From Fibrobacter sp. UWR4 (GTDB lineage Bacteria; Fibrobacterota; Fibrobacteria; Fibrobacterales; Fibrobacteraceae): a DNA stretch of 64,000 nucleotides. Location of the stretch: NCBI RefSeq assembly GCF_003149045.1, contig NZ_QGDU01000018.1, forward strand, positions 17,847 through 81,846. The letters are read 5' to 3'. A program made the translations under genes and the position numbers. How positions within the stretch are numbered: the stretch's first letter is position 1; the number at the start of each line of letters is the position of its first letter. The notes below the pieces were generated by a model, which did not search any database, was not told the origin of the DNA, and was given only the letters and a program-made list of their open reading frames with translations. Below are positions 48,824 through 57,683 of the stretch, one piece after another.

Positions 48824-50407
48824 CTACTTCTTCAACTTCAGCTTTCTCAGGAACTTGCCTAAAAGTTCGTTGAGGATGTCGCCGGCGTCCTTGCTGCCCA
48901 GGATTTTCTGGATGAATAGGGTCACGCAAAGAAGGATGACACCTGCAACGCAGCTGTAGATAACGAGAACCACCAGGTTCGTATTACGGACAAATTCACC
49001 TGTTACATGGTCCAGGCCCAGGGCTGCAACGATCATGATGCCGAAGGCTACCAGGGCGCGGCCCATGTTCAGCAATGCATTTTTCATACCGTCGGTACCG
49101 TTCTTGCGGGCCCACATAAAGATCATGGAAATCACCTGCAGAAGGGCTCCGGTGGCACCTACGATAGGCACGCTCTTGATGCCTAGAGGTTCGGAGAGCA
49201 GGATATAGGCGGGGATGGTGGCTGCAAAGATTCCGGTGTTCAGCAGGGTGGGAAGCCACATGCGTTCTGCGGCGTAGAAGCTACGGACAAGAACTGCCTG
49301 GAGGCAAAGGCCCAAGGATACGGGCAGGTACCAGCGCAAAATTTCGGTAATGGCCTCGGTGGTTTCGCGATGGAAGGCGCCACGTTCAAACAGGATTCGC
49401 ACGGCAGGGAAGGAGAGTGCCCAAACAGCCACAACTGCAGGAATGAGGATGCAGAACATGCGGGAAAGGCTCTTCCAGATTTTTTCGTTGAGCTGCTTGA
49501 TCTGACCTTCCTTTACCAGACGGGCCATGTCGGGGTAGCTGGTGACGGAAACGGAGAATCCGAAAACAGCCACCAGCGTGTACATCACGCGGTAGGCGTA
49601 ATTCAGGCTGGAAATACCGCTGCCTCCAAAGCTAGAGCCGAAGCTACGGATAATGAATTCCAGACCGAACATGGAGCCAACTCCCAGGGACATGGGCAAC
49701 ATCATCTTGAAATAGCGAACGATGTCGGGGTGGGTGGGCTGCATGATCAGTTCGTACTTGACTCCGCCACGCTTGGCGCCAAAAATCTGCAGGGCGAAGA
49801 ATCCGATGAAGGCGCCTACGGGAACGCCCCAGGCAAATCCTTCCAGACCGTAGTTCACGCCACTGTACTTACCGAGAAGAATTCCAAGCAGGCCGCCGCC
49901 AACGATTGCCACGTTGTAAATCAGGCCGGTGAGGGAAGGAATGAGGAACTGCTTTCGGGTGTGCTGCACGGCGACGAGAATGCTACCTACGAAGATGAAA
50001 ATCTGACCCGGCAGGATGATGCGGCCATAGTAGGTGGCGCGTTCCAGAAGTTCCGGGGTGGCGCCGCTTGTAGTCAAAAGCGTTAACAATTCGGGCATGA
50101 ATATAAAAGCCGGAACGACCAGTACCAGCAAAATAGCACCGAAGGTGTTCAGCACGTTGCTGAAGAACTTCCAGCTCTTTTCCTCGTCGCCAGCCACCTT
50201 GTAGCCCGTGAAAATCGGGATGAAGATGATTGACAAAAATCCGGTGCTTACCACATGGTTCAGAATATCCGGAATCATGAAGGCCAGGTCCAGGGCGTTC
50301 TTTTCGAGAGAGACGCCGGCGGCATGGGCCAAAAGCATTTCACGGAAAATTCCCAGCACACGGCTGAGGAGCATACTTACAGCGACAATAATGGCGGCTT
50401 TGTTCAT
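48824..50407 (-). CDS. murJ: Lipid II flippase MurJ
   Basis: A 527-residue protein with 14 predicted membrane helices, a member of the MATE-related MurJ/MviN family that moves lipid II across the inner membrane for cell-wall synthesis. It starts NKAAIIVAVSMLLSRVLGIFREMLLA, the family's strongly conserved first helix with the Arg-Glu pair. GVGSMFGLEFIIRSFGS near 245 holds another central-cavity Arg. ATG at 50407 leaves 36 bp to the divergent gene at 50444, so promoters overlap. Confidence 0.95.
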   Translation of the reverse strand: MNKAAIIVAVSMLLSRVLGIFREMLLAHAAGVSLEKNALDLAFMIPDILNHVVSTGFLSIIFIPIFTGYKVAGDEEKSWKFFSNVLNTFGAILLVLVVPAFIFMPELLTLLTTSGATPELLERATYYGRIILPGQIFIFVGSILVAVQHTRKQFLIPSLTGLIYNVAIVGGGLLGILLGKYSGVNYGLEGFAWGVPVGAFIGFFALQIFGAKRGGVKYELIMQPTHPDIVRYFKMMLPMSLGVGSMFGLEFIIRSFGSSFGGSGISSLNYAYRVMYTLVAVFGFSVSVTSYPDMARLVKEGQIKQLNEKIWKSLSRMFCILIPAVVAVWALSFPAVRILFERGAFHRETTEAITEILRWYLPVSLGLCLQAVLVRSFYAAERMWLPTLLNTGIFAATIPAYILLSEPLGIKSVPIVGATGALLQVISMIFMWARKNGTDGMKNALLNMGRALVAFGIMIVAALGLDHVTGEFVRNTNLVVLVIYSCVAGVILLCVTLFIQKILGSKDAGDILNELLGKFLRKLKLKK

Positions 50408-50430
50408 GAGACACAAGTTAGAAACTTTTG

Positions 50431-50438
50431 TATATTTG
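50431..50438 (+). promoter_or_regulatory. TAnnTTTG motif at outer-membrane protein gene
   Basis: TATATTTG ends 5 nt before the ATG at 50444. With no Shine-Dalgarno, transcription probably starts at or beside the start codon (leaderless). Confidence 0.5.
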
Positions 50439-50443
50439 TTTAT

Positions 50444-51148
50444 ATGAAAAAGTTATTTGCACTTATCCCATTTGCTCTTGTCGCTGCTGGCTTTGCCCAG
50501 GACGACGTGGATGAATATGAAGATTTTCAGCCGGAAGACAACAGCGCCCCTGTAGAATCCGCTCCTACGGCTGTAGCATCCTCTGACAACAATTCCTATG
50601 ACGCTTCCGCCCCTACGGAAGTGCGTCAGGCTCCTGGTGAGAATTCCGACCTTCCCAAGGCCAAGCGTCCTACCTATAACTTCAAGAGCTATGGTCTGGG
50701 CGTCAGTGTATGGCACAACTGGGAGGATTCCAAGATCAATCCCAAGCGTGACTGGAGCCAGGGTTTCGTTTTCCATTACGGTCGTATCTGGGAACTGACG
50801 GAACATGGCGCCATTACCTTGATGGATAATTCCCAGTTTTCCTGGGGCGATGGGGAATTCCAGTGGTCCGAAGTGGCTCGCATTGGCGGTCGCTACTATT
50901 TCACTGACGACGTGATCTCCCCCTTCCTGGGAGGCGGTATTGGTCTTGGTTTCCAGTGGGATACCCACATGTCCGGCGACGATGTTTTCGCCTTCGGTTT
51001 TGCGGGTGGCCTGGAAGCTGGCCTGACTATATTCAAAACTTCTCAGACCCAGCTTGAAATAGGCTGTTCCTATGACTTTGTCACGGATTATATTGATTTC
51101 GGCGAGTTATTCGGTTCCTTCAACTTCTACGTTGCTGTGAACTTTTAG
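50444..51148 (+). CDS. Outer-membrane beta-barrel protein
   Basis: A 234-residue exported protein (signal MKKLFALIPFALVAAGFAQ). Residues 20-75 are an acidic, Pro/Ser-rich linker, then a small barrel with strands such as FKSYGLGVSVWHNW, GGRYYFTDD, SPFLGGGIGLGFQW and a last strand GSFNFYVAVNF ending in Phe, the usual outer-membrane signal. It resembles the OmpA-like small porin or 'outer-membrane beta-barrel domain' type. The cargo is unknown. The start is set by the signal peptide. Confidence 0.7.
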   Translation: MKKLFALIPFALVAAGFAQDDVDEYEDFQPEDNSAPVESAPTAVASSDNNSYDASAPTEVRQAPGENSDLPKAKRPTYNFKSYGLGVSVWHNWEDSKINPKRDWSQGFVFHYGRIWELTEHGAITLMDNSQFSWGDGEFQWSEVARIGGRYYFTDDVISPFLGGGIGLGFQWDTHMSGDDVFAFGFAGGLEAGLTIFKTSQTQLEIGCSYDFVTDYIDFGELFGSFNFYVAVNF

Positions 51149-51174
51149 TTTCCCGGAAATATCCCTTTTTTAGG

Positions 51175-51209
51175 ACTGTCCGGCATACACCTGCCGGACA
51201 GTTTTTTTT
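51175..51209 (+). terminator. Terminator after 50444-51148
   Basis: Ten-pair stem ACTGTCCGGC/GCCGGACAGT with an 8-nt loop, then TTTTTTT. Confidence 0.93.
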
Positions 51210-51236
51210 GTATGGGGTGCCGAATTTTTATATTTG
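51207..51236 (+). promoter_or_regulatory. Bacteroidetes-like promoter before 51259
   Basis: TTTG at 51207-51210 (-33-like), 18-bp spacer, TATATTTG at 51229-51236 (-7-like TAnnTTTG). The gene starts 22 bp further. Confidence 0.45.
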
Positions 51237-51258
51237 CGGGGACTAAATTTGAGGTTTT

Positions 51259-54200
51259 ATGAAACTCTGGAAGAATGCTGGAGCTATTCCGTTCTTTGTA
51301 TCCGCGTTCTGTACTTCCTTTGTACAGATGGGTCTATTTATAGTTTTCCAGCGCTGGTTGTCCTTTTCCTTCATGGGTCCTAGCTTTTTCTGGCGCAGCA
51401 TGCTGCTCCAGTTTGCGTTGTTCGTGCCCTGCATCTTCATGATGCCTGCGACCAGCTACTTTACCAGTCGTTTCCGCAAGGGACGGGTCATGGCCTGGTC
51501 CTCCGTAGGCATGTCTGCGGCCCTTATCCCCATTGCCATCCTTTTCGGTCTTGACATCGGGTGGGTGGCCTTTGGACTCGTCCTGCTTTTTGGAATTTTC
51601 TATGCCATCTTTACGCCTGCGAAACTGGCGGTCACTAAGGAAATCTTCGGCGAGGAAAACCTTGCCCTTGCAAACGCCTGGCAGATGGTCTTTTCCGTCC
51701 TGGGTATTGCCAGTGTCTCTTGCCTTACGGTGGGCGCCCTGCCGGAAGTAAGTCCCGAAACCGCCTTTGTCCAGGAAATCAACCTTCCGGGGACGGTCTT
51801 CAACTTCTCTGTTTTGCCTTACCTGTTCCTGGGGATTAGCGTCGCCTCCACTATTTTCACGTTCTTCATTAGGGTGGGGGAGCGCCATACTAAAACCAAG
51901 TTCCGTTCTCCCAAGCGTATTTTCTCGTCCACCTGGTCTATTCCCCTGGTCCGCCTCTCTATTCTTGGCCTGTCCATTTTCTGGGCACTATCCCAGATCT
52001 TCCTGATGCTGTCCCAGGATCTTACGGGTGAACACCTGGTAAGCCTATTCCAGGGGTCCCTGGTGCTTACGGCTGTAGGTTACGTCTTTGGTTCCTTTGC
52101 CGCAGCTCGTGCATCCCGTAATTTTTACGAGACCGGGCTTATTCCGTTTGCTGTGGTGGGTGCCGCCATCTTGATGTTTGTCCTTCCCTTCGTCGAGAAT
52201 ATCATTGTTCGTTCTGTCCTGTATAGTATTCTTGGCTTTGTGGCGGGTTGCCTTTTCGTTCTGCTCCGTACCATTATTCAGCATTATACCAGGCCGGATA
52301 CTTCGGGACGCGTCCATTCCGTTTCTTCCATGATCCAGATGAGCGTCATGTTCGTCTTCCTAGGGGCCCAGTGCCTGCTGCTTGCATTCTCGGATCTGGA
52401 ACTGCAGCAGTTCTTCCCCATCCTGGGCGTCATCCTTACCATCTGTTTCTGGCTGACTCTTAGAAGAACTCCCATGGCACTTCTCCGTGCAGGTCTTCGA
52501 TTCGCTTTCGCCTTTGTATTCAGGTACCGCGTCAATGTGATGGGCGTGCAGAACATTCCTGAAACTGGTCCGGTGCTGTTGGTGGGTCCCCACTTCAGCT
52601 ATATCGACTGGGCCGTTCTTCAAATCGCAAGCCCTAGACCCCTGCGCATCGCAAGTAACCGCAATACATTCGCGGACTGGTACCAGCGCTGGCTTTTCCA
52701 CGGCAAGTTCCTCATTCCCATTAACCGCCGCGATCCCAAGCCTGCCATGGAAGAGATCAACAAGGCTCTCAAGAATGGGGAAGTGGTGGTCATCTTCCCG
52801 GAAGGTGAAGTATCCAAGTCTCCTTTCATTTCCAAGTTCTCCCTGAACTACCACGAAGCCATCGTGGATACGGATGCCCTGATCGTTCCTTTCTATATCC
52901 AGGGCCTGTGGGGTAGCCGCTATAGCCACGCCAACGAATGCGTGAACCGTCCCCAGGTATTCAACCGTACGGTGAGCGTCGGTTTCTCCAAGCCGGTCCC
53001 TGCCGAAACTTCCGAGGAACAGGTTCGTGCCGATATCCAGATGCTCAGTGCCGATGTCTGGACCCTAGCCATGAAGCATTCCAAGACCATCGTGCCTCTA
53101 TGGTTCAGGGCCATGCGCAAGAGACGCAACCGTCCTATCCTTATTGATCCTGCAGGCAAGCATGTTTCCGGTCATGGAATGATCCGCCTTTGCCATCAGT
53201 TTGGTGAACGTATCCATGCGGTTGCCAAGAGTGACAAGCGCGTGGGCTTCATGCTTCCTACTAGCCGTGACGCTGCTCTTGGTATTCTTTCCATTCTCGG
53301 TACCGGCAAGACTTCCGTGAACCTGAACTACACCGCTCCGGTGGATACGGTCCTTGGCTGCATCAAGAAGGCCGAAATTTCCACGGTGGTTACGACCCGC
53401 TACTTCTTTGATAAGCTGTGTGGCAAGAACGCTGCCTTCGCAGAAGTCGCCAAGGTCTGCAAGATGATTTATCTGGATGAGGAAGAATCCAAGATCGGTA
53501 TGATTTCTCGCCTGTTGGATAGTGCCCTGATCAAGGTAGTTCCTGGTCGAGTGCTGCAGTTCTTCTGGTTCACTTCCGCAAAGCTGGACGATGATGCCCT
53601 CATCCTGTTCAGCTCCGGTTCCGAGGGTACGCCTAAGGGTGTGGAACTGACCCACTTCAATATTATTTCCAACTCCCAGCAGTGCGACTACATCGTGAAG
53701 CTGCACCGCGGCGATGTGATGACGGCCCTTCTCCCGCTGTTCCATTCCTTCGGCTTTACCATGACATTCATGATGGCCCTTCTGGATGCAGTCCCCATGG
53801 TGCTGTGTCCGGATCCCACGGACATCAAGACGCTGGCCCGTGTCTGCGCCCAGTACAAGGCAACCATCCTGATGGGTACGCCCACCTTCCTTCGCGCCAT
53901 CGCCATCAACCGCTGGGTCCACCCTATGTGTCTGGATTCCATCCGTATGATCGTGGCTGGTGCAGAAAAGCTCCGTCCCGAAATGCGCGATGCCTTCAAG
54001 CTGAAGTTCGGTAAGGACATCTACGAAGCTTATGGCTGTACGGAACTTTCCCCGCTTGCAACTCTTAACGCTCCTAACGTGCTTCTGGATGACTTCCTGA
54101 CCATGTGCAAGTGTAGCGACACTTCCAGTATCGGCCAGATCATTCCGGGTTCCGTCGGCGCCATTATCGATCCCGAAACCAACGAGTTCCTGGATCCCTC

Positions 54201-54699
54201 CAGCGAAGGCATGCTGGCTGTTACAGGTCCCCAGGTCATGCGTGGTTACCTGAAGGATCCCGAAAAGACTGCCGCTGGTATTTTTGAAAAGGATGGCCGC
54301 CGCTGGTACAAGACTGGGGACAAGTGCACCATCACCGCCGACGGCTTCGTCCAGATTCTCGGTCGTTACAGCCGATTCGCAAAGCTTGGCGGCGAAATGA
54401 TTTCCTTGACCGCCGTGGAACTTCGTCTTGCAGAAACCGGCCTTCTGGAAGGTATGGAATTTGCGGTGGTTGCAGTTCCCGATTCCGTCAAGGGCGAACG
54501 TATCGTGCTGATGGTGGTGGGTGACTTCGATCCGGAAGATCTCTCCCGCAAGATCCGCAAGTCCGGCATTCCGCCTCTCATGATTCCTGGCTCTGTCTTC
54601 AAGGTGGATAGCATTCCCAAGCTGGGATCTGGCAAGTGGGACTTCCCCAACATGAAGAAGCTGGCTATTGAGCTGGTGGAACAGGCTGGCGTGAAGTAA
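51259..54699 (+). CDS. aas: Fused LplT-like transporter, PlsC acyltransferase and acyl-ACP synthetase
   Basis: A 1146-residue protein combining three activities of lysophospholipid recycling. Residues about 1-405 are a 12-helix MFS module like LplT (flipping of lysophospholipids). Residues about 415-600 are a PlsC domain: VGPHFSYIDWAV is the HX4D motif and VVIFPEGEVSKS the acceptor motif. Residues about 640-1140 are an AMP-forming ligase: LFSSGSEGTPKGVELTH (P-loop), YEAYGCTELSP, WYKTGDKCTITADGF and FAKLGGEMISL. Together they would activate fatty acids and re-acylate lysophospholipid at the inner membrane. Enterobacteria keep LplT and Aas as separate genes. Gene name by analogy. Confidence 0.93.
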   Translation: MKLWKNAGAIPFFVSAFCTSFVQMGLFIVFQRWLSFSFMGPSFFWRSMLLQFALFVPCIFMMPATSYFTSRFRKGRVMAWSSVGMSAALIPIAILFGLDIGWVAFGLVLLFGIFYAIFTPAKLAVTKEIFGEENLALANAWQMVFSVLGIASVSCLTVGALPEVSPETAFVQEINLPGTVFNFSVLPYLFLGISVASTIFTFFIRVGERHTKTKFRSPKRIFSSTWSIPLVRLSILGLSIFWALSQIFLMLSQDLTGEHLVSLFQGSLVLTAVGYVFGSFAAARASRNFYETGLIPFAVVGAAILMFVLPFVENIIVRSVLYSILGFVAGCLFVLLRTIIQHYTRPDTSGRVHSVSSMIQMSVMFVFLGAQCLLLAFSDLELQQFFPILGVILTICFWLTLRRTPMALLRAGLRFAFAFVFRYRVNVMGVQNIPETGPVLLVGPHFSYIDWAVLQIASPRPLRIASNRNTFADWYQRWLFHGKFLIPINRRDPKPAMEEINKALKNGEVVVIFPEGEVSKSPFISKFSLNYHEAIVDTDALIVPFYIQGLWGSRYSHANECVNRPQVFNRTVSVGFSKPVPAETSEEQVRADIQMLSADVWTLAMKHSKTIVPLWFRAMRKRRNRPILIDPAGKHVSGHGMIRLCHQFGERIHAVAKSDKRVGFMLPTSRDAALGILSILGTGKTSVNLNYTAPVDTVLGCIKKAEISTVVTTRYFFDKLCGKNAAFAEVAKVCKMIYLDEEESKIGMISRLLDSALIKVVPGRVLQFFWFTSAKLDDDALILFSSGSEGTPKGVELTHFNIISNSQQCDYIVKLHRGDVMTALLPLFHSFGFTMTFMMALLDAVPMVLCPDPTDIKTLARVCAQYKATILMGTPTFLRAIAINRWVHPMCLDSIRMIVAGAEKLRPEMRDAFKLKFGKDIYEAYGCTELSPLATLNAPNVLLDDFLTMCKCSDTSSIGQIIPGSVGAIIDPETNEFLDPSSEGMLAVTGPQVMRGYLKDPEKTAAGIFEKDGRRWYKTGDKCTITADGFVQILGRYSRFAKLGGEMISLTAVELRLAETGLLEGMEFAVVAVPDSVKGERIVLMVVGDFDPEDLSRKIRKSGIPPLMIPGSVFKVDSIPKLGSGKWDFPNMKKLAIELVEQAGVK

Positions 54700-54724
54700 T
54701 CCAAACATCGTTCGGAACGATGTC

Positions 54725-54745
54725 ACCCTGAACTTGTTTCAGGGT
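54725..54745. repeat. Palindromic repeat, copy 2
   Basis: ACCCTGAA-CTTGT-TTCAGGGT. It has the same core as the element at 29508-29534 and the copy 45 bp to the right. Confidence 0.7.
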
Positions 54746-54750
54746 CAGAT

Positions 54751-54783
54751 AAAAAAGGCTGCGTTCATCACGCAGCCTTTTGT
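54751..54783. terminator. Terminator after 51259-54699
   Basis: Stem AAGGCTGCGT/ACGCAGCCTT with loop TCATC; A run before and T run after make it usable on both strands by the converging ahcY-like gene. Confidence 0.9.
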
Positions 54784-54789
54784 TCAGTC

Positions 54790-54810
54790 ATCCTGAACTT
54801 GTTTCAGGAT
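54790..54810. repeat. Palindromic repeat, copy 3
   Basis: ATCCTGAA-CTTGT-TTCAGGAT; the second copy flanking the terminator. Confidence 0.7.
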
Positions 54811-54825
54811 CAGCTGTTTAGCATT

Positions 54826-56079
54826 TTACACATCCAGGTTGTAGGAGTGCAGATACTTTTCCTGTTCGGCAGTGAGAGTATCGATTTCCTTGCCCAGGAA
54901 CTTCAGCTTCTTGCGGGCCACTTCCTGGTCCACTTCGCGAGGAACGTCGATGATCTTTTCCTTCAGTTCGCCGGCGTGTTCCACCAGGTACTTTGCAGAG
55001 AGAGCCTGGATAGCAAAGCTCATGTCCATGATTTCAGCCGGATGGCCGTCGCCGCAGGCCAGGTTCACCAGGCGGCCTTCACCAAGGACAAATACCCACT
55101 GGCCGGTGGGCAGCTTGTAGCCCATGATGTTCTTGCGCTGTTCGCGAATTTCAACGGCGTTCTTCTTCAGCCATGCCACGTCGATTTCGCAGTCGAAGTG
55201 ACCGGCGTTGGCGAGGATGGCGCCGTCCTTCATTACGGAAAGGTCTTCAGCATCGATAACGCCGTCGCAGCCGGTAACGGTCACGAAGAAGTCGCCGATC
55301 TTTGCAGCTTCGCGCATGGGCATTACGTCGAAACCATCCATGACAGCCTCGATTGCCTTCACCGGATCCACTTCGGTGACGATGACGCGGGCGCCAAGAC
55401 CCTTGGCACGCATGGCGGTACCCTTACCGCACCAGCCGTAGCCAGCCACAACAACCTGCTTACCAGCCACGATCAGGTTGGTAGTACGGTTGATGCCGTC
55501 CCATACGGACTGACCAGTACCATAGCGGTTGTCAAAGAGATGCTTACAGTCGGCATTGTTCACGCGGACCATGGGGAACATCAGCTTGCCAGCCTTGTTC
55601 ATGGCTTCCAGGCGGATAATCCCGGTGGTGGTTTCTTCGCAGCCGCCGATAATGTTGGGAATGAGTTCCGGCATTTCGTTGTGGACCATGTTCACCAGGT
55701 CGCCACCGTCATCGATAATGATGTTGGGGCCGCACTGCAGAGTGTGACGGATATGGTCTTCGTATTCCTTTGCAGTAGCGTCGTACCAGGCGTGGACTTC
55801 CATGCCTTCCTTCACGAGGGCTGCAGCCACGTCATCCTGAGTGGAGAGCGGGTTGGATCCGGTCACGTACATTTCTGCACCGCCAGCCTTCAGCACCTGG
55901 CACAGGTAACCCGTCTTTGCTTCCAGATGGACGGATAGAGCAATCTTCTTGCCGGCGAAGGGCTTGGTCTTTTCGAATTCTTCCTTCAGCATGCCCAGGA
56001 GGCTGCAGTTGCGATGAACCCATTCCAGTTTACGTTCGCCAGATTCGGCCAGGCTAATGTCTCTGATTTCACTTGCCAT
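54826..56079 (-). CDS. ahcY: Adenosylhomocysteinase-family enzyme (SAH or S-inosylhomocysteine hydrolase)
   Basis: A 417-residue SahH-family enzyme. Conserved parts are SVHLEAKTGYLCQVLKAGGA near 52, QDDVAAAL, the DDGGDLV segment near 130, CEETTTGIIR near 156 and the NAD-binding VVAGYGWCGKGTAMRAKGLG (GxGxxG) near 215. It is shorter than typical bacterial SahH (about 430-490) and ends EKYLHSYNLDV, without the NAD-clamping KPDHYRY tail. That form resembles thermophile/archaeal SahH and the S-inosylhomocysteine hydrolase of methanogens. An amidohydrolase of the SAH-deaminase family lies 87 bp upstream, so S-inosylhomocysteine may be the true substrate. Confidence 0.9.
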   Translation of the reverse strand: MASEIRDISLAESGERKLEWVHRNCSLLGMLKEEFEKTKPFAGKKIALSVHLEAKTGYLCQVLKAGGAEMYVTGSNPLSTQDDVAAALVKEGMEVHAWYDATAKEYEDHIRHTLQCGPNIIIDDGGDLVNMVHNEMPELIPNIIGGCEETTTGIIRLEAMNKAGKLMFPMVRVNNADCKHLFDNRYGTGQSVWDGINRTTNLIVAGKQVVVAGYGWCGKGTAMRAKGLGARVIVTEVDPVKAIEAVMDGFDVMPMREAAKIGDFFVTVTGCDGVIDAEDLSVMKDGAILANAGHFDCEIDVAWLKKNAVEIREQRKNIMGYKLPTGQWVFVLGEGRLVNLACGDGHPAEIMDMSFAIQALSAKYLVEHAGELKEKIIDVPREVDQEVARKKLKFLGKEIDTLTAEQEKYLHSYNLDV

Positions 56080-56166
56080 ATTATTTTCCTTTGGTTAGTG
56101 TTGTCACAGCCGAATTTTTAGGGATGGTCGTCTGTCCTATCATCCGTTTTTTTCAAAAATAAAAAT

Positions 56167-57465
56167 TTAAACGTATTCCTTGTTTTCCAGGCCCATGCGC
56201 TTGATGATTTCGTTCACCTTCTGGTACACCAGCTTTTCGTCCAGGGTAAGGACCTTGCGGTTTTCCATGGTCACCTTGCCGTCAATAATCACGGTGTCCA
56301 CTTCACTTCCGTTGGCGGAATAAGAGAGGCCTGCGATCAAGTTGTTCTTGGGCATCAGGGAAGGATTGTTCAAGTCAAGGATAGCGATGTCTGCCTTCTT
56401 GCCCACTTCCAGGGAACCAATCTGGTTTTCAAGGCACAATGCCTTGGCGCCGTTAATGGTGGCCATGCGGAAAACCTCCCGGGCGCTGACGCACTGGGGG
56501 CTCTTATGAGTTCCCTTGTGGATCAAGGCCAACAGGCTCATTTCATGGAACATGTTCAAGGAATTGTTGGAGGCGGCCCCGTCGGTACCCAGGCACACGT
56601 TGATGCCCTTGGCCATCATTTCGGGAACAGGAGCAAATCCGTTGCCCAGCTTCATATTGCTTGCGGGATTGGTCACCACGGAAACTCCCTTGCGGGCCAT
56701 GATGTCCATATCGACTTCATCCACCTGGACGCAGTGGGCGGCAATGCAGGGAACGTCAAAGAGCCCGTTCTTGTCGGCCATGACGATGGGGGAGTAGCCG
56801 TACTTTTCCTGGGTGCCCTGGATTTCGGCCACGCTTTCGGAAAGATGCACATGGATGCCGATGCCAGCCTTCTTGGCTTCGTCGGATACGCGACGGAAAT
56901 AATCCTCGGTGCAGGTGTAGGGGGCATGGGGACCGAACTTGAAAGTGATGCGGTCGCAGTCCTTGCAGAATTCCATTTCGTCATAAGTCTGCTGGATGCG
57001 TCCGCCGTCGTCTTCGGCGCTGCCGACGAGACCGCGGCACATGACGGCGCGCATGCCTGATTCCTTGATGGCGCGGGTGGTCTGCTTGATGTTCATCATC
57101 ATGTCGTTAAAGCAGGTGGTACCGCTCTTCATCATTTCGATGATGGCAAGGCAAGCGCCCCAGTAGGTGTCCTCATCGGTCATCTTCTGTTCAATGGGAT
57201 CGATGGTGCCGAACAGCCAATCCATAAAGGAAAGGTCGTCAGCCACGTTACGCATAAAGCTCATGTAGGAATGAGTGTGGCAGTTTACGAGACCAGGGAT
57301 TGCAAGCTTGTCGGTACCGTCAATGACCTTGTCTGCCTTGAAGCCTGCGGGAGCTTCACCCATAGCAACAATCTTGTCGCCCTCGATATAGATGGAGGTT
57401 TCCTTCACTTCGTCCTTGGCGCCTGCAGGCACGATAGCCAATGTATTCTTAATGACGATTCCCAT
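56167..57465 (-). CDS. mtaD: MTA/SAH deaminase-family amidohydrolase
   Basis: A 432-residue amidohydrolase of the MtaD/DadD (TrzN/AtzB-like) family. Metal and catalytic residues are present: LVNCHTHSYMSFMR (HxH near 60), KFGPHAPYTCTEDY (His near 175), GIHVHLSES (His near 207), AAHCVQVDE (His near 238) and VCLGTDGAASNN (Asp near 292). Members deaminate 5'-methylthioadenosine, SAH or 5'-deoxyadenosine to the inosine form. The start at 57465 is supported by AAGGA 7 nt upstream. It is followed by the SahH-family gene on the same strand, suggesting one operon. Confidence 0.88.
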   Translation of the reverse strand: MGIVIKNTLAIVPAGAKDEVKETSIYIEGDKIVAMGEAPAGFKADKVIDGTDKLAIPGLVNCHTHSYMSFMRNVADDLSFMDWLFGTIDPIEQKMTDEDTYWGACLAIIEMMKSGTTCFNDMMMNIKQTTRAIKESGMRAVMCRGLVGSAEDDGGRIQQTYDEMEFCKDCDRITFKFGPHAPYTCTEDYFRRVSDEAKKAGIGIHVHLSESVAEIQGTQEKYGYSPIVMADKNGLFDVPCIAAHCVQVDEVDMDIMARKGVSVVTNPASNMKLGNGFAPVPEMMAKGINVCLGTDGAASNNSLNMFHEMSLLALIHKGTHKSPQCVSAREVFRMATINGAKALCLENQIGSLEVGKKADIAILDLNNPSLMPKNNLIAGLSYSANGSEVDTVIIDGKVTMENRKVLTLDEKLVYQKVNEIIKRMGLENKEYV

Positions 57466-57683
57466 AATCATTTCCTTTTTATTCTGAATAAAAAATAGAA
57501 ATTGTAATTCTCCATACAAAATTCCATTCCCCTGGAGTAGTATGCCTTTATTCCAACACAGAACGAAAAATTCAGAATTTTTCTTGTAAACTCTGGTTTA
57601 CGAAATCTTAACTTTGTACCTTGAAAAGTGAGGCGACGTGGTTGCCGCCTACAAGGGCCCCAAGGCCAAAAAGGAGGATTATC

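Noticed and set aside
53098..54726. 542-codon minus-strand frame, and another at 39301-40329
   Set aside because: They are antisense shadows of the fused acyltransferase/ligase gene and purM, respectively, with no family features.
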